Source: Diadema setosum
Lineage: Eukaryota > Echinodermata > Echinoidea > Diadematoida > Diadematidae
Length of the DNA stretch: 64,000 nt
Assembly (NCBI GenBank): GCA_033980235.1
Contig: CM067072.1
Span: forward strand, 26,318,192 to 26,382,191
Direction: 5' to 3'
Shown one piece after another: positions 1 to 13,246 of the stretch (its first letter is position 1; every line of letters starts with the position of its first letter). Under the pieces are notes generated by a model. It saw only the letters and a program-made list of their open reading frames with translations. It was not told the origin of the DNA and did not search any database. Both the position numbers and the translations under genes were made by a program.

Positions 1-302
1 TACCCATCTAGTTATCATCTGGACCGGGAGAAAAGATTAAGCATCTCATGCAAAAGAAAGGTGAAACGTATGTAGTTTTAAGTAAGACGCAAGATAGAGC
101 TATTGATATTGATTGGAAAAATACGTAACCAACAATAAACAAAAACAAACAGAAAGAAACTAATAAACGATTAAATCAACAGGAAAAATGTGGAGGAAAA
201 ATGATATTTTATTATTTTTGTTATATAATTTCCTGATTCGAAATGAAATATGTAAAAATGTAACTAAACGGCATCATTTCATTGTTTTTAATTTGTACAC
301 AC

Positions 303-749
303 CTTCTGTAGTTTGAGCATCTGTTGTGACTTCTGTTGTTTCCGGAGCAGTTGTTGAGTCAGTAGTTGCTTGTGTGGTTTCAAGTGTCGTTTCTTCTGTT
401 GTTACAGGAGCTGTTGTTGACTCTGTTGTGACTTCTGTTGTTTCCGGAGCAGTTGTTGAGTCAGTAGTTGCTTGTGTGGTTTCGAGTGTCGTTTCTTCTG
501 TTGTTACAGGAGCTGTTGTTGGCTCAGTAGTAACTTCAGTAGTTTGAAGAGTTGTGTCCACTGTTGTTACAGGAGCAGTTGTTGACTCAGTAGTTACTTC
601 AGTAGTTTGAAGAGTTGTATCTCCTGTTGTTACAGGAGCTGTTGTAGACCCAGTTGTGGCTTCCGTTGTTTCAAGCGTCGTTAGGACTTCTGTTGTCGAT
701 TGTGTAGTCACATCAGTCGTTTCCTCAGTAGTCTCAGCTTCTGTGGTTG
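303..749 (-). CDS. Mucin-like exon U1 (149 codons, phase 1-1)
   Basis: This exon is typical of the 447-nt class. The acceptor ATTCAG is at 755-750 and the donor GT at 302-301, giving AAG|GTGTGT. It reads through without stops from the split Ala codon to the final TTE. Its order is a unique N-terminal segment rich in Glu and Thr, then two 21-residue repeats of the TTESTTAPVTTVDTTLQTTEV type, then two 34-residue repeats with EETTLETTQATTDS. Thr is about 47% of residues, Glu and Asp are frequent, and Cys is absent. This copy has Gly instead of Glu in the first ESTTAPV motif, Gly instead of Val in the first VDTT motif and Pro instead of Ser in a later one. An apparent start at 711 is only an internal GTG; no initiation is expected here. 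Confidence 0.85.
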
Positions 750-1752
750 CTGAATGAACAAATTAAATAACACACATATAAAACGATCCCATTTTCAAAG
801 TACTCATTGTATTCCAGCGAAGATGAATAATTAACAATTACTTGAGGGAAGAGGAGCCTTTAAAATTAAACAGGAATCAAAATTTACATATTTAAATTTG
901 ATATTCTTAATCTGGTCAACATCTGCGAAATATCAAAGATATTCATCCGTTTCATACGGGATCATGGTCACCTGTATATTAAGTGTGCTGGAAATTAGGA
1001 ATTCAGTATCGAACGGGGTAAAATCCTAAAATCAACCAAAAATGAGTATTCCGGGAAAGTGTGATTATTTTAGACATGTTATCTCTACCTTTTAATTCCG
1101 GTGAATGTTTATCTTTTTAGGTATTACTCTGCCCATTTACTCCAAAGGTGGAGGGTTTTAGACACGGCTATTCCTTCAAACATGACTAAGTTTCGTCTGT
1201 TTCCAGAATTGGAATTTAATTCTCTCGTGGTCAGTTTAGGTCGGACATGTACCTTTTTTATATAAGACTTTTTTTTCCGTAATGTTTTATATTTTGACAG
1301 GGTTACGAAAAAACCAAGGAGAATCTGAATAATAAAGAAGGTAAAACAACACGATATCAAACAAGAAGTTTTGCGGATCGAACACGTCGCTCTGAGAATA
1401 CGGATGACGTGTGAGGAAAAAATGTGGAAAATTTAGCACGTGTTTTACTCTACCCATCTAGTTATCATCTGGACCGGGAGAAAAGATTAAGCATCTCATG
1501 CAGAAGAAAGGTGAAACGTAAGTAGTTTTAAGTAAGACGCAAGATAGAGCTATTGATATTGATTGGAAAAATACGTAACCAACAATAAACAAAAACAAAC
1601 AGAAAGAAACTAATAAACGATTAAATCAACAGGAAAAATGTGGAGGAAAAATGATATTTTATTATTTTTGTTATATAATTTCCTGATTCGAAATGAAATA
1701 CGTAAAAATGTAACTAAACGGCATCATTTCATTGTTTTTAATTTGTACACAC

Positions 1753-2199
1753 CTTCTGTAGTTTGAGCATCTGTTGTGACTTCTGTTGTTTCCGGAGCAG
1801 TTGTTGAGTCAGTAGTTGCTTGTGTGGTTTCAAGTGTCGTTTCTTCTGTTGTTACAGGAGCTGTTGTTGACTCTGTTGTGACTTCTGTTGTTTCCGGAGC
1901 AGTTGTTGAGTCAGTAGTTGCTTGTGTGGTTTCGAGTGTCGTTTCTTCTGTTGTTACAGGAGCTGTTGTTGACTCAGTAGTAACTTCAGTAGTTTGAAGA
2001 GTTGTGTCCACTGTTGTTACAGGAGCAGTTGTTGACTCAGTAGTTACTTCAGTAGTTTGAAGAGTTGTATCTACTGTTGTTACAGGAGCTGTTGTAGACC
2101 CAGTTGTGGCTTCCGTTGTTTCAAGCGTCGTTAGGACTTCTGTTGTCGATTGTGTAGTCACATCAGTCGTTTCCTCAGTAGTCTCAGCTTCTGTGGTTG
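1753..2199 (-). CDS. Mucin-like exon U2 (149 codons)
   Basis: Two 34-residue cassettes. It belongs to the subclass with GSTTAPV in the first repeat (plus-strand acccag). It has no private substitution. Donor GTGTGT, acceptor ATTCAG, split Ala codon. Confidence 0.85.
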
Positions 2200-3203
2200 C
2201 TGAATGAACAAATTAAATAACACACATACAAAACGATCCCATTTTCAAAGTACTCATTGTATTCCACCGAAGATGAATAATTAACAATTACTTGAGGGAA
2301 GAGGAGCCTTTAAAATTAAACAGGAATCACAATTTACATATTTAAATTTGATATTCTTAATCTGGTCAACATCTGCGAAATATCAAAGATATTCACCCGT
2401 TTCATACGGGATCATGGTCACCTGTATATTAAGAGTGCGGGAAATTAGGAATTCAGTATCGAACGGGGTAAAATCCTAAAAGCAACCAAAAATGAGTATT
2501 CCGAAAAAGTGTGATTATTTTAGACATGTTATCTTTCACCTTTTAATTCCGGTGAATGTTTATCTTTTTAGGTATTACTCTGCCCATTTACTCCAAAGTT
2601 GGAGGGTTTTAGACACGGCTATTCCTTCAAACATGACTAAGTTTCGTCTGTTTCCAGAATTGGAATTTGATTCTCTCGTGGTCAGTTTAGGTCGGACATG
2701 TACCTTTTCTATATAAGATTTTTTTTCCCGTAATGTTTTATATTTTGACAGGATTACGAAAAAACCAAGGAGAATCTGAATAATAAAGAAGGTAAAACAA
2801 CACGATATCAAACAAGAAGTTTTGCGGATCGAACACGTCGCTCTGAGAATACGGATGACGTGTGAGGAAAAAATGTGAAAAATTTAGCACGTCTTTTACT
2901 CTACCCATCTAGTTATCATCTGGACCGGGAGAAAAGATTAAGCATCTCATGCAGAAGAAAGGTGAAACGTAAGTAGTTTTAAGTAAGACGCAAGATAGAG
3001 CTATTGATATTGATTGGAAAAATACGTAACCAACAATAAACAAAAACAAACAGAAAGAAACTAATAAACGATTAAATCAACAGGAAAAATGTGGAGGAAA
3101 AATGATATTTTATTATTTTTGTTATATAATTTCCTGATTCGAAATGAAATATGTAAAAATGTAACTAAACGGCATCATTTCATTGTTTTTAATTTGTACA
3201 AAC

Positions 3204-3548
3204 CTTCTGTAGTTTGAGCATCTGTTGTGACTTCTGTTGTTTCCGGAGCAGTTGTTGAGTCAGTAGTTGCTTGTGTGGTTTCGAGTGTCGTTTCTTCTGT
3301 TGTTACAGGAGCTGTTGTTGACTCAGTAGTAACTTCAGTAGTTTGAAGAGTTGTGTCCACTGTTGTTACAGGAGCAGTTGTTGACTCAGTAGTTACTTCA
3401 GTAGTTTGAAGAGTTGTATCTACTGTTGTTACTGGAGCTGTTGTAGACTCAGTTGTGGCTTCCGTTGTTTCAAGCGTCGTTAGGACTTCTGTTGTTGATT
3501 GTGTAGTCACATCAGTCGTTTCCTCAGTAGTCTCAGCTTCTGTGGTTT
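3204..3548 (-). CDS. Mucin-like exon U3 (115 codons, short class)
   Basis: It lacks exactly one 34-residue (102-nt) cassette relative to U1. The donor is GTTTGT instead of GTGTGT, the only such donor in the array. The acceptor-side split codon is G|AA, giving Glu instead of Ala. Both substitutions leave GT/AG and the frame intact. Confidence 0.83.
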
Positions 3549-4266
3549 CTGAATGAACAAATTAAATAACACACATACAAAACGATCCCATTTTCAAAGT
3601 ACTCATTGTATTCCAGCGAAGATGAATATATTTAACAATTACTTGAGGGAAGAGGAGCCTTTAAAATTAAACAGGAATCAAAATTTACATATTTAAATTT
3701 GATATTCTTAATCTGGTCAACATCTGCGAAATATCAAAGATATTCACCCGTTTCATACGGGAACATGGTGACCTGTATATTAAGTGTGTGGGAAATTAGG
3801 AATTCAGTATCGAACGGGGTAAAATCCTAAAATCAACCAAAAATGAGTATTCCGGGAAAGTGTGATTATTTTAGACATGTTATCTCTACCTTTTAATTCC
3901 GGTGAATGTTTATCTTTTTAGGTATTACTCTGCCCATTTACTCCAAAGGTGGAGGGTTTTAGACACGGCTATTCCTTCAAACATGACTAAGTTTCGTCTG
4001 TTTCCAGAATTGGAATTTAATTCTCTCGTGGTCAGTTTAGGTCGGACATGTACCTTTTCTATATAAGATTTTTTTTCCCGTAATGTTTTATATTTTGACA
4101 GGGTTACGAAAAAAACAAGGAGAATCTTAATAATAAAGAAGGTAAAACAACACGATATCAAACAAGAAATTTTTGCGGATCGAACACGTCGCTCTGAGAA
4201 TACGGATGACGTGTGAGGAAAAAATGTGGAAAATTTAGCACGTGTTTTACTCTACCCATCTAGTTA

Positions 4267-4628
4267 TCATCTGGACCGGGAGAAAAGATTAAGCATCTCA
4301 TGCAGAAGAAAGGTGAAACGTAAGTAGTTTTAAGTAAGACGCAAGATAGAGCTATTGATATTGATTGGAAAAATACGTAACCAACAATAAACAAAAACAA
4401 ACAGAAAGAAACTAATAAACGATTAAATCAACAGGAAAAATGTGGAGTCATCTGGACCGGGAGAAAAGATTAAGCATCTCATGCAGAAGAAAGGTGAAAC
4501 GTAAGTAGTTTTAAGTAAGACGCAAGATAGAGCTATTGATATTGATTGGAAAAATACGTAACCAACAATAAACAAAAACAAACAGAAAGAAACTAATAAA
4601 CGATTAAATCAACAGGAAAAATGTGGAG
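4267..4628. repeat. 181-bp local tandem duplication inside an intron
   Basis: The stretch starting tcatctggaccggg at 4267 and ending aatgtggag at 4447 is immediately repeated at 4448-4628. This makes the U3-U4 interval 1,532 bp instead of about 1,350 bp. It lies wholly in the intron downstream of exon U4 on the minus strand and does not touch a splice site. Confidence 0.92.
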
Positions 4629-4735
4629 GAAAAATGATATTTTATTATTTTTGTTATATAATTTTCTGATTCGAAATGAAATATGTAAAAATGTAACTAA
4701 ACGGCATCATTTCATTGTTTTTAATTTGTACACAC

Positions 4736-5182
4736 CTTCTGTAGTTTGAGCATCTGTTGTGACTTCTGTTGTTTCCGGAGCAGTTGTTGAGTCAGTAGTT
4801 GCTTGTGTGGTTTCAAGTGTCGTTTCTTCTGTTGTTACAGGAGCTGTTGTTGACTCTGTTGTGACTTCTGTTGTTTCCGGAGCAGTTGTTGAGTCAGTAG
4901 TTGCTTGTGTGGTTTCGAGTGTCGTTTCTTCTGCTGTTACAGGAGCTGTTGTTGACTCAGTAGTAACTTCAGTAGTTTGAAGAGTTGTGTCCACTGTTGT
5001 TACAGGAGCAGTTGTTGACTCAGTAGTTACTTCAGTAGTTTGAAGAGTTGTATCTACTGTTGTTACAGGAGCTGTTGTAGACTCAGTTGTGGCTTCCGTT
5101 GTTTCAAGCGTCGTTAGGATTTCTGTTGTTGATTGTGTAGTCACATCAGTCGTTTCCTCAGTAGTCTCAGCTTCTGTGGTTG
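4736..5182 (-). CDS. Mucin-like exon U4 (149 codons)
   Basis: ESTTAPV subclass with private changes Val to Ile (TEILTT) and Thr to Ala (APVTAEE). The reading frame is intact and splice sites are standard. The flanking (CA)n tract near the acceptor is one repeat longer than in most units. Confidence 0.85.
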
Positions 5183-6190
5183 CTGAATGAACAAATTAAA
5201 TAACACACACACAAAACGATCCCATTTTCAAAGTACTCATTGTATTCCAGCGGGGATGAATATATTTAACAATTATTTGAGGGAAGAGGAGCCTTTAAAA
5301 TTAAACAGGAATCAAAATTTACATATTTAAATTAGATATTCTTAATCTGGTCAACATCTGCGAAATATCAAAGATATTCACCCGTTTCATACGGGATCAT
5401 GGTGACCTGTATATTAAGTGTGCGGGAAATTAGGAATTCAGTATCGAACGGGGTAAAATCCTAAAATCAACCAAAAATGAGTATTCCGGGAAAGTGTGAT
5501 TATTTTAGACATGTTATCTTTCACCTTTCAATTCCGGTGAATGTTTATCTTTTTAGGTATTACTCTGCTCATTTACTCCAAAGGTTGAGGGTTTTAGACA
5601 CGGCTATTCCTTCAAACATGACTAAGTTTCATCTGTTTCCAGAATTGGAATTTAATTCTCTCGTGGTCAGTTTAGGTCGGACATGTACCTTTTCTATATA
5701 AGATTTTTTTTTCCCGTAATGTTTTATATTTTGACAGGGTTACGAAAAAAACAAGGAGAATCTTAATAATAAAGAAGGTAAAACAACACGATATCAAACA
5801 AGAAATTTTTGCGGATCGAACACGTCGCTCTGAGAATACGGATGACGTGTGAGGAAAAAATGTGGAAAATTTACCACGTGCTTTACTCTACCCATCTAGT
5901 TAACATCTGGACCGGGAGAAAAGATTAAGCATCTCATGAAGAAGAAAGGTGAAACGTAAGTAGTTTTAAGTAAGACGCAAGATAGAGCTATTGATATTGA
6001 TTGGAAAAATACGTAACCAACAATAAACAAAAACAAACAGAAAGAAACTAATAAACGATTAAATCAACAGGAAAAATGTGGAGGAAAAATGATATTTTAT
6101 TATTTTTGTTATATAATTTCGTGATTCGAAATGAAATATGTAAAAATGTAACTAAACGGCATCATTTCATTGTTTATAATTTGTACACAC

Positions 6191-6637
6191 CTTCTGTAGT
6201 TTGAGCATCTGTTGTGACTTCTGTTGTTTCTGGAGCAGTTGTTGAGTCAGTAGTTGCTTGTGTGGTTTCAAGTGTCGTTTCTTCTGTTGTTACAGGAGCT
6301 GTTGTTGACTCTGTTGTGACTTCTGTTGTTTCCGGAGCAGTTGTTGAGTCAGTAGTTGCTTGTGTGGTTTCGAGTGTCGTTTCTTCTGTTGTTACAGGAG
6401 CTGTTGTTGACTCAGTAGTAACTTCAGTAGTTTGAAGAGTTGTGTCCACTGTTGTTACAGGAGCAGTTGTTGACTCAGTAGTTACTTCAGTAGTTTGAAG
6501 AGTTGTATCTACTGTTGTTACAGGAGCTGTTGTAGACCCAGTTGTGGCTTCCGTTGTTTCAAGCGTCGTTAGGACTTCTGTTGTCGATTGTGTAGTCACA
6601 TCAGTCGTTTCCTCAGTAGTCTCAGCTTCTGTGGTTG
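6191..6637 (-). CDS. Mucin-like exon U5 (149 codons)
   Basis: GSTTAPV subclass. The post-donor intron carries tataatttg, so the intron-retention stop comes after five codons (GVYKL) rather than nine. No amino-acid change is private to this copy. Confidence 0.85.
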
Positions 6638-7641
6638 CTGAATGAACAAATTAAATAACACACATACAAAACGATCCCATTTTCAAAGTACTCATTGTAT
6701 TCCACCGAAGATGAATAATTAACAATTACTTGAGGGAAGAGGAGCCTTTAAAATTAAACAGGAATCAAAATTTACATATTTAAATTTGATATTCTTAATC
6801 TGGTCAACATCTGCGAAATATCAAAGATATTCACCCGTTTCATACGGGATCATGGTCACCTGTATATTAAGAGTGCGGGAAATTAGGAATTCAGTATCGA
6901 ACGGGTTAAAATCCTAAAATCAACCAAAAATGAGTATTCCGGGAAAGTGTGATTATTTTAGACATGTTATCTCTACCTTTTAATTCCGGTGAATGTTTAT
7001 CTTTTTAGGTATTACTCTGCCCATTTACTCCAAAGGTGGAGGGTTTTAGACACGGCTATTCCTTCAAACATGACTAAGTTTCGTCTGTTTCCAGAATTGG
7101 AATTTAATTCTCTCGTGGTCAGTTTAGGTCGGACATGTACCTTTTCTATATAAGATTTTTTTTTCCGTAATGTTTTATATTTTGACAGGGTTACGAAAAA
7201 AAACAAGGAGAATCTGAATAATAAAGAAGGTAAAACAACACGATATCAAACAAGAAGTTTTGCGGATCGAACACGTCGCTCTGAGAATACGGATGACGCG
7301 TGAGGAAAAAATGTGGAAAATTTAGCACGTGTTTTACTCTACCCATCTAGTTATCATCTGGACCGGGAGAAAAGATTAAGCATCTCATGCAGAAGAAAGG
7401 TGAAACGTAAGTAGTTTTAAGTAAGACGCAAGATAGAGCTATTGATATTGATTGGAAAAATACGTAACCAACAATAAACAAAAACAAACAGAAAGAAACT
7501 AATAAACGATTAAATCAACAGGAAAAATGTGGAGGAAAAATGATATTTTATTATTTTTGTTATATAATCTCCTGATTCGAAATGAAATATGTAAAAATGT
7601 AACTAAACGGCATCATTTCATTGTTTTTAATTTGTACACAC

Positions 7642-8088
7642 CTTCTGTAGTTTGAGCATCTGTTGTGACTTCTGTTGTTTCCGGAGCAGTTGTTGAGTCA
7701 GTAGTTGCTTGTGTGGTTTCAAGTGTCGTTTCTTCTGTTGTTACAGGAGGTGTTGTTGACTCTGTTGTGACTTCTGTTGTTTCCGGAGCAGTTGTTGAGT
7801 CAGTAGTTGCTTGTGTGGTTTCGAGTGTCGTTTCTTCTGTTGTTACAGGAGCTGTTGTTGACTCAGTAGTAACTTCAGTAGTTTGAAGAGTTGTGTCCAC
7901 TGTTGTTACAGGAGCAGTTGTTGACTCAGTAGTTACTTCAGTAGTTTGAAGAGTTGTATCTACTGTTGTTACAGGAGCTGTTGTAGACCCAGTTGTGGCT
8001 TCCGTTGTTTCAAGCGTCGTTAGGACTTCTGTTGTCGATTGTGTAGTCACATCAGTCGTTTCCTCAGTAGTCTCAGCTTCTGTGGTTG
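7642..8088 (-). CDS. Mucin-like exon U6 (149 codons)
   Basis: GSTTAPV subclass with Ala to Pro in one motif (STTPPV). The change is shared with U9, and the nearby intronic variant tataatctcc is shared with both U7 and U9, so U6 and U9 have a recent common origin. Confidence 0.85.
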
Positions 8089-9092
8089 CTGAATGAACAA
8101 ATTAAATAACACACATACAAAACGATCCCATTTTCAAAGTACTCATTGTATTCCAGCGAAGATGAATAATTAACAATTACTTGAGGGAAGAGGAGCCTTT
8201 AAAATTAAACAGGAATCAAAATTTACATATTTAAATTTGATATTCTTAATCTGGTCAACATCTGCGAAATATCAAAGATATTCACCCGTTTCATACGGGA
8301 TCATGGTCACCTGTATATTAAGAGTGCGGGAAATTAGGAATTCAGTATCGAACGGGTTAAAATCCTAAAATCAACCAAAAATGAGTATTCCGGGAAAGTG
8401 TGATTATTTTAGACATGTTATCTCTACCTTTTAATTCCGGTGAATGTTTATCTTTTTAGGTATTACTCTGCCCATTTACTCCAAAGGTGGAGGGTTTTAG
8501 ACACGGCTATTCCTTCAAACATGACTAAGTTTCGTCTGTTTCCAGAATTGGAATTTAATTCTCTCGTGGTCAGTTTAGGTCGGACATGTACCTTTTCTAT
8601 ATAAGATTTTTTTTTCCGTAATGTTTTATATTTTGACAGGGTTACGAAAAAAAACAAGGAGAATCTGAATAATAAAGAAGGTAAAACAACACGATATCAA
8701 ACAAGAAGTTTTGCGGATCGAACACGTCGCTCTGAGAATACGGATGACGTGTGAGGAAAAAATGTGGAAAATTTAGCACGTGTTTTACTCTACCCATCTA
8801 GTTATCATCTGGACCGGGAGAAAAGATTAAGCATCTCATGCAGAAGAAAGGTGAAACGTAAGTAGTTTTAAGTAAGACGCAAGATAGAGCTATTGATATT
8901 GATTGGAAAAATACGTAACCAACAATAAACAAAAACAAACAGAAAGAAACTAATAAACGATTAAATCAACAGGAAAAATGTGGAGGAAAAATGATATTTT
9001 ATTATTTTTGTTATATAATCTCCTGATTCGAAATGAAATATGTAAAAATGTAACTAAACGGCATCATTTCATTGTTTTTAATTTGTACACAC

Positions 9093-9437
9093 CTTCTGTA
9101 GTTTGAGCATCTGTTGTGACTTCTGTTGTTTCCGGAGCAGTTGTTGAGTCAGTAGTTGCTTGTGTGGTTTCGAGTGTCGTTTCTTCTGTTGTTACAGGAG
9201 CTGTTGTTGACTCAGTAGTAACTTCAGTAGTTTGAAGAGTTGTGTCCACTGTTGTTACAGGAGCAGTTGTTGACTCAGTAGTTACTTCAGTAGTTTGAAG
9301 AGTTGTATCTACTGTTGTTACAGGAGCTGTTGTAGACTCAGTTGTGGCTTCCGTTGTTTCAAGCGTCGTTAGGACTTCTGTTGTCGATTGTGTAGTCACA
9401 TCAGTCGTTTCCTCAGTAGTCTCAGCTTCTGTGGTTG
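9093..9437 (-). CDS. Mucin-like exon U7 (115 codons)
   Basis: Short class with one 34-residue cassette and no private amino-acid change. Standard donor GTGTGT and split Ala codon. Confidence 0.85.
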
Positions 9438-10441
9438 CTGAATGAACAAATTAAATAACACACATACAAAACGATCCCATTTTCAAAGTACTCATTGTAT
9501 TCCAGCGAAGATGAATAATTAACAATTACTTGAGGGAAGAGGAGCCTTTAAAATTAAACAGGAATCAAAATTTACATATTTAAATTTGATATTCTTAATC
9601 TGGTCAACATCTGCGAAATATCAAAGATATTCACCCGTTTCATACGGGATCATGGTGACCTGTATATTAAGTGTGCTGGTAATTAGGAATTCAGTATCGA
9701 ACGGGGTAAAATCCTAAAATCAACCAAAAATGAGTATTCCGGAAAAGTGTGATTATTTTAGACATGTTATCTTTCACCTTTTAATTCCGGTGAATGTTTA
9801 TCTTTTTAGGTATTACTCTGCCCATTTACTCCAAAGGTGGAGGGTTTTAGACACGGCTATTCCTTCAAACATGACTAAGTTTCGTCTGTTTCCAGAATTG
9901 GAATTTGATTCTCTCGTGGTCAGTTTAGGTCGGACATGTACCTTTTCTATATAAGATTTTTTTTCCCGTAATGTTTTATATTTTGACACGATTACGAAAA
10001 AACCAAGGAGAATCTGAATAATAAAGAAGGTAAAACAACACGATATCAAACAAGAAGTTTTGCGGATCCAACACGTCGCTCTGAGAATACGGATGACGTG
10101 TGAGGAAAAAATGTGAAAAATTTAGCACGTCTTTTACTCTACCCATCTAGTTATCATCTGGACCGGGAGAAAAGATTAAGCATCTCATGCAGAAGAAAGG
10201 TGAAACGTAAGTAGTTTTAAGTAAGACGCAAGATAGAGCTATTGATATTGATTGGAAAAATACGTAACCAACAATAAACAAAAACAAACAGAAAGAAACT
10301 AATAAACGATTAAATCAACAGGAAAAATGTGGAGGAAAAATGATATTTTATTATTTTTGTTATATAATTTCCTGATTCGAAATGAAATATGTAAAAATGT
10401 AACTAAACGGCATCATTTCATTGTTTTTAATTTGTACACAC

Positions 10442-10786
10442 CTTCTGTAGTTTGAGCATCTGTTGTGACTTCTGTTGTTTCCGGAGCAGTTGTTGAGTCA
10501 GTAGTTGCTTGTGTGGTTTCGAGTGTCGTTTCTTCTGTTGTTACAGGAGCTGTTGTTGACTCAGTAGTAACTTCAGTAGTTTGAAGAGTTGTGTCCACTG
10601 TTGTTACAGGAGCAGTTGTTGACTCAGTAGTTACTTCAGTAGTTTGAAGAGTTGTATCTACTGTTGTTACAGGAGCTGTTGTAGACTCAGTTGTGGCTTC
10701 CGTTGTTTCAAGCGTCGTTAGGACTTCTGTTGTCGATTGTGTAGTCACATCAGTCGTTTCCTCAGTAGTCTCAGCTTCTGTGGTTG
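10442..10786 (-). CDS. Mucin-like exon U8 (115 codons)
   Basis: Encodes the same residues as U7, and U7 and U8 are adjacent (donors 1,349 bp apart), consistent with a recent single-unit duplication or conversion. Confidence 0.85.
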
Positions 10787-11792
10787 CTGAATGAACAAAT
10801 TAAATAACACACATACAAAACGATCCCATTTTCAAAGTACTCATTGTATTCCAGCGAAGATGAATAATTAACAATTACTTGAGGGAAGAGGAGTCTTTAA
10901 AATTAAACAGGAATCAAAATTTACATATTTAAATTTGATATTCTTAATCTGGTCAACATCTGCGAAATATCAAAGATATTCACCCGTTTCATACGGGATC
11001 ATGGTCACCTGTATATTAAGTGTGCGGGAAATTAGGAATTCAGTATCGAACGGGGTAAAATCCTAAAATCAACCAAAAATGAGTATTCCGGGAAAGTGTG
11101 ATTATTTTAGACATGTTATCTTTCACCTTTTAATTCCGGTGAATGTTTATCTTTTTAGGTATTACTCTGCCCATTTACTCCAAAGGTGAAGGGTTTTAGA
11201 CACGGCTATTCCTTCAAACATGACTAAGTTTCGTCTGTTTCCAGAATTGGAATTTAATTCTCTCGTGGTCAGTTTAGGTCGGACATGTACCTTTTCTATA
11301 TAAGATTTTTTTTTCCGTAATGTTTTATATTTTGACAGGGTTACGAAAAAAAACAAGGAGAATCTGAATAATAAAGAAGGTAAAACAACACGATATCAAA
11401 CAAGAAGTTTTGCGGATCGAACACGTCGCTCTGAGAATACGGATGACGTGTGAGGAAAAAATGTGGAAAATTTAGCACGTGTTTTACTCTACCCATCTAG
11501 TTATCATCTGGACCGGGAGAAAAGATTAAGCATCTCATGCAGAAGAAAGGTGAAACGTAAGTAGTTTTAAGTAAGACGCAAGATAGAGCTATTGATATTG
11601 ATTGGAAAAATACGTAACCAACAATAAACAAAAACAAACAGAAAGAAACTAATAAACGATTAAATCAACAGGAAAAAATGTGGAGGAAAAATGATATTTT
11701 ATTATTTTTGTTATATAATCTCCTGATTCGAAATGAAATATGTAAAAATGTAACTAAACGGCATCATTTCATTGTTTTTAATTTGTACACAC

Positions 11793-12239
11793 CTTCTGTA
11801 GTTTGAGCATCTGTTGTGACTTCTGTTGTTTCCGGAGCAGTTGTTGAGTCAGTAGTTGCTTGTGTGGTTTCAAGTGTCGTTTCTTCTGTTGTTACAGGAG
11901 GTGTTGTTGACTCTGTTGTGACTTCTGTTGTTTCCGGAGCAGTTGTTGAGTCAGTAGTTGCTTGTGTGGTTTCGAGTGTCGTTTCTTCTGTTGTTACAGG
12001 AGCTGTTGTTGACTCAGTAGTAACTTCAGTAGTTTGAAGAGTTGTGTCCACTGTTGTTACAGGAGCAGTTGTTGACTCAGTAGTTACTTCAGTAGTTTGA
12101 AGAGTTGTATCTACTGTTGTTACAGGAGCTGTTGTAGACCCAGTTGTGGCTTCCGTTGTTTCAAGCGTCGTTAGGACTTCTGTTGTCGATTGTGTAGTCA
12201 CATCAGTCGTTTCCTCAGTAGTCTCAGCTTCTGTGGTTG
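11793..12239 (-). CDS. Mucin-like exon U9 (149 codons)
   Basis: GSTTAPV subclass with the STTPPV variant also seen in U6. It lies just left of the first copy of the 7,057-bp block. It is in the position corresponding to U14 but differs from it (STTPPV; Ala rather than Val split codon), which sets the left limit of the block. Confidence 0.85.
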
Positions 12240-13246
12240 CTGAATGAACAAATTAAATAACACACATACAAAACGATCCCATTTTCAAAGTACTCATTGT
12301 ATTCCACCGAAGATGAATAATTAACAATTACTTGAGGGAAGAGGAGCCTTTAAAATTAAACAGGAATCAAAATTTACATATTTAAATTTGATATTCTTAA
12401 TCTGGTCAACATCTGCGAAATATCAAAGATATTCACCCGTTTCATACGGGATCATGGTCACCTGTATATTAAGAGTGCGGGAAATTAGGAATTCAGTATC
12501 GAACGGGGTAAAATCCTAAAATCAACCAAAAATGAGTATTCCGGAAAAGTGTGATTATTTGAGACATGTTATCTTTCACCTTTTAATTCCGGTGAATGTT
12601 TATCTTTTTAGGTATTACTCTGCCCATTTACTCCAAAGGTGGAGGGTTTTAGACACGGCTATTCCTTCAAACATGACTAAGTTTCGTCTGTTTCCAGAAC
12701 TGGAATTTGATTCTCTCGTGGTCAGTTTAGGTCGGACATGTACCTTTTCTGTATAAGATTTTTTTTTTTCCGTAATGTTTTATATTTTGACAGGATTACG
12801 AAAAAACCAAGGAGAATCTGAATAATAAAGAAGGTAAAACAACACGATATCAAACAAGAAATTTTTGCGGATCGAACACGTCGCTCTGAGAATACGGATG
12901 ACGTGTGAGGAAAAAATGTGGAAAATTTACCACGTGCTTTACTCTACCCATCTAGTTAACATCTGGACCGGGAGAAAAGATTAAGCATCTCATGAAGAAG
13001 AAAGGTGAAACGTAAGTAGTTTTAAGTAAGACGCAAGATAGAGCTATTGATATTGATTGGAAAAATACGTAACCAACAATAAACAAAAACAAACAGAAAG
13101 AAACTAATAAACGATTAAATCAACAGGAAAAATGTGGAGGAAAAATGATATTTTATTATTTTTGTTATATAATTTCCTGATTCGAAATGAAATATGTAAA
13201 AATGTAACTAAACGGCATCATTTCATTGTTTTTAATTTGTACACAC

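Noticed and set aside
326..547. Plus-strand Val/Ser-rich 73-codon frames in each long unit (for example 326-547, 1776-1997)
   Set aside because: They are the exact antisense of the Thr-rich exons: ACN/GAN codons read backwards give Val and Ser. They end arbitrarily and ignore the splice signals.
2492..2716. Plus-strand frame beginning MSIPGKCDYF in most introns
   Set aside because: It is broken by a one-base loss (atctctacc for atctttcacc) in many units, such as at 1082, 3884, 6969, 8419 and 15276; its start is lost at about 47988, and its 3' end shifts with poly-T length. It behaves as homogenised intron sequence.
2575..2811. Minus-strand frame beginning MISCCFTFF within introns
   Set aside because: Frame length depends on a variable homopolymer, several units have it truncated or absent, and no consistent acceptor and donor pair bounds it. 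A cryptic exon cannot be fully excluded without RNA data.
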